A stretch of 64,000 nucleotides of DNA from positions 1-64,000 of the forward strand of contig JASANE010024981.1 in assembly GCA_030248225.1 (NCBI GenBank), in the 5' to 3' direction. The position numbers and the translations under genes are program-made. How positions within the stretch are numbered: position 1 is the first letter of the stretch; each line of letters begins with the position of its first letter. Source of the stretch: Trileptium ribeirensis (lineage: Eukaryota > Nematoda > Enoplea > Enoplida > Thoracostomopsidae). The notes under the pieces are model-generated. The model made no database searches and had not been told where the DNA came from. It saw only the letters and a program-made list of their open reading frames with translations. Below, one piece after another: positions 62,045 to 64,000 of this stretch.

Positions 62045-62139
62045 TCGCAAAGAATCCCGTGTTGATTGCGTGTTCCACATATTGTACTGATTTAGCTAAA
62101 ATAAACTTTTTACTTCGTGTTTTTCGGTGCCGAGTTCTT
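62045..62139 (+). repeat. 3' LTR, 3' part, of gypsy element C
   Basis: GCAAAGAATCCCGTGTTGAT, AGCTAAAATAAACTTTTTAC and TTCGTGTTTTTCGGTGCCGA match 54256-54353. AATAAA at about 62099 could have been its poly(A) signal. Confidence 0.65.
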
Positions 62140-62522
62140 GAAACATGAGTGCTTAGCCATAGTCACGCAGCGCGCAAGACACAAAGCGCACTGAAAGAAC
62201 GCGTGCCAATAACCGCTTTGCAACTAGCATTCTACTGGCGACACCTAGGACCACACAATTTTCGGTGACGAATCCCGATAGCCGATAAAATAATACTTCC
62301 GCACCGAACCCCACCGCTTTAGAAAGAAGAATGAATAATAACAAATATCAGAAACTCGGAAATTAAAATTATAGTTTAAGTAGGTGAAATGCTAAACATT
62401 ATCTGCTATTAAATTATATAGCTAATGTATGAACTACACGTTCTGTAGTTTTAATCTTCATTTAGACATCAGCGGTAGGAGATTGAAGACGAACGAATTT
62501 GTAAAGCAGCCAACCGAAAAAG
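62140..62522. other. No gene recognised
   Basis: Flank of the gypsy 3' LTR. The minus frame at 62153-62344 is unassigned. Confidence 0.5.
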
Positions 62523-62604
62523 TGAGGCTCGGGTAAGATTCGAACCGACGACCACCTGCCTTTGGATCCGCAAACAGGCGCTCTACCGACTGAGCTATCT
62601 CCAA
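62523..62604 (-). repeat. tRNA-like sequence with Pol III-type boxes and terminator
   Basis: Minus strand: GGAGATAGCTCAGTCGGTAG (A box), GAGCGCC, GGATCCAAAGGCAGGTGGTC, then GGTTCGAATC (B box), followed just outside by a run of five T. The anticodon region is about 7 bases too long and the acceptor arms do not pair, so a working tRNA gene is unlikely. Confidence 0.6.
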
Positions 62605-62787
62605 CTACAATTATTAGCCGTCATATTAGACTATTTCGTCTTCCATTAAGGACTACCAATGGTCTTATTTTATATAACAATGTGTTGTTTACATGTAATA
62701 TATTTTATTTTCCTAATAGAACTAGCAATAATCATTAATCGCTTGTTTGGATATTGGAGCTTTACAACTGTTGTGATGTCGGTGACT

Positions 62788-62865
62788 GGGATAGTTCATT
62801 TGGTATAGAGTGCCTGTGGATCCAAAAGCGGGAGGTCGTGGTTTCGAATCCCACCTCTACGCGAC
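62788..62865 (+). repeat. tRNA-derived repeat, copy 1
   Basis: GGGATAGTTCATTTGGTATAG, GTGCCTGTGGATCCAAAAGC, GGGAGGTCGTGG, TTTCGAATCCCACC, ending CTACGCGAC. Shares its whole layout with 63503-63582 and with the minus-strand copy at 62523. Confidence 0.6.
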
Positions 62866-63502
62866 TTTTCAGAGGTTGTTCTCATGTCCTTTTTGCTTCG
62901 TTATTCAAATTAGGGGGCTGATGTTTGCAAATGCGCCCTGGCAAAAACCGCGTGTCCACGGTTTGTGCTGCTTGGAAAAATTATTGGCTCCCGCGGTTCA
63001 TCGCCTCTTGTCAATGTTTATTTCAACTCTGTAAAAATGCCCCCCTCAGGTTGTACTAAAATTCCGTACTGAATTTGCTTCAAAATGTGTTTTATCTCCA
63101 TCAAAAGCGTTTTGACGGTGTTTCTGACACGATTTTCAACTATTTCCATGGCAAAATGTACCCTGGAAAAATCGGACGCCCCTCTGATCGGACCCAGAGG
63201 GCATGGTTCATGCGCCCTGAAAAAAATTTCAGTGTATGGAGAGTCCAGCTCTTCAATAAGCTTCTATCGCTAGGCCCAAATGACAAACTTTTCACTTAAC
63301 ATCATGCAACCATGCCTACCCCCTCTTAACTATGTCGCGTCTGCATATGTGGATTATTAATGGAAAAATATAATGAAATGGGTATATTATTATGTAAGAA
63401 ATATATAGTATATATGTATATAAATATAGGTTAGTGGTATTCGTTTGTGAAAGACGGATGGATATTGAATATAGGAGGTTTCTACCTGCAGTGATGTTGA
63501 GC
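62866..63502. other. Spacer between tRNA-like repeats
   Basis: The spacer contains CGCCCTGGCAAAAA- and CCCTGGAAAAATCGG / CGCCCTGAAAAAAATTTC-like words repeated at about 62930, 63160 and 63215, suggesting internal duplication. TA-rich stretch at 63400-63430. No gene recognised. Confidence 0.45.
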
Positions 63503-63582
63503 AGGGATAGATGAAACGGTGTAGTGCCTGCATGCGGACGCAAAAGCGGGAGGTGGTAGGTTACAATCTCACCACTATCCGA
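63503..63582 (+). repeat. tRNA-derived repeat, copy 2
   Basis: GGGATAGATGAAACGGTGTAG, GTGCCTGCATGCGGACGCAAAAGCGGGAGGTGG (given in parts of the same order as copy 1), GGTTACAATCTCACC, ending CTATCCGAC. The B box is degraded (TTACAATC for TTCGAATC). Confidence 0.55.
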
Positions 63583-64000
63583 CTTACTGTGTTACTTTCT
63601 CCGCGTGATGTAATTTCCAAGCAAAGATTACATGTTCTGGCTGTTATTAGTGAAGTTAGTTATCGCTAGATGACATAGCTAATATCGTTGGTGGTTTTAG
63701 AGCCTAACGTGGCGTAATTTAATAGTTCACAATTTATTTTTGAGCTCACTGCGTTTTCCTTAATTGGATCTCATCACGGCGTCCAGGGAATTATTGGTGT
63801 GTGGAAGATTTTGTAAATCAGGTTCGTTGACCATAAACCCTGAAAACCTCTGAAAATACTTGACATATTCGTGCTGGTCTCTATATAACCAAACTGCTGC
63901 ATTCAGTGTCTAGAAAATCTATATATAGACCATTCTGTATGAGCTGCACTCGATAAATAACTAAACAAATGAAAACAGAGTATATACATTTTGGAAATCA

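Overview
This is a window of animal nuclear DNA. It is AT-rich, with small exons separated by introns of roughly 1-7 kb and GT/AG boundaries whose phases match from exon to exon. Two genes are recognisable, both on the + strand, and most of the remaining sequence is repeats. Gene content is clearly metazoan. A chymotrypsinogen-like prodomain on the protease hints at an invertebrate deuterostome such as a tunicate, but I cannot name the species.

Gene 1 (about 3.6-18.6 kb) is a cAMP-specific 3',5'-cyclic phosphodiesterase of the PDE4 family. Seven exons cover the UCR2-catalytic linker and almost the whole catalytic domain through the stop codon. UCR1 and UCR2 are not seen in 1-3557. The exon expected to carry the YHNxxHA metal-binding signature was not found. 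It should lie in the 6.9-kb intron that now holds a 3.8-kb array of ~121-bp satellite repeats. Just upstream of the exon at 13130 are two decayed tandem copies of that exon.

Gene 2 (about 32.4-48.3 kb) is a secreted trypsin-like serine protease in six exons of about 290 codons. It has a signal peptide, a chymotrypsinogen-type CGSPAIQP prodomain, the His-Asp-Ser triad and an Asp at the base of the S1 pocket. It is odd in having Glu where the activating Arg/Lys should be, and in having lost both cysteines of one conserved disulfide. One splice acceptor lies in the last unit of an 83-bp tandem array.

Mobile DNA: (a) a decayed Ty3/gypsy element on the minus strand with both LTRs (26762-31793); (b) a strongly degraded gypsy remnant on + (about 41.25-44.07 kb); (c) a third gypsy element on + (about 54.26-62.14 kb), lacking recognisable gag and interrupted in its reverse transcriptase by a 2.1-kb hAT transposon with a perfect 8-bp target duplication; (d) a CR1/jockey-like LINE fragment on minus (50.64-51.58 kb); (e) two copies of a G/C-rich foldback element; (f) several smaller inverted-repeat (MITE-like) elements; (g) tRNA-derived SINE-like fragments, clustered at 62.5-63.6 kb. 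Tandem arrays occur at 7.3-11.1 kb (~121 bp), 21.5-22.75 kb (128 bp), 32.9-33.85 kb (120 bp), 37.6-38.1 kb (157 bp) and 38.6-39.05 kb (83 bp). No bacterial-type gene, CRISPR array or operon is present.

Many short open frames in the window are chance frames in repeats or introns and are not reported.
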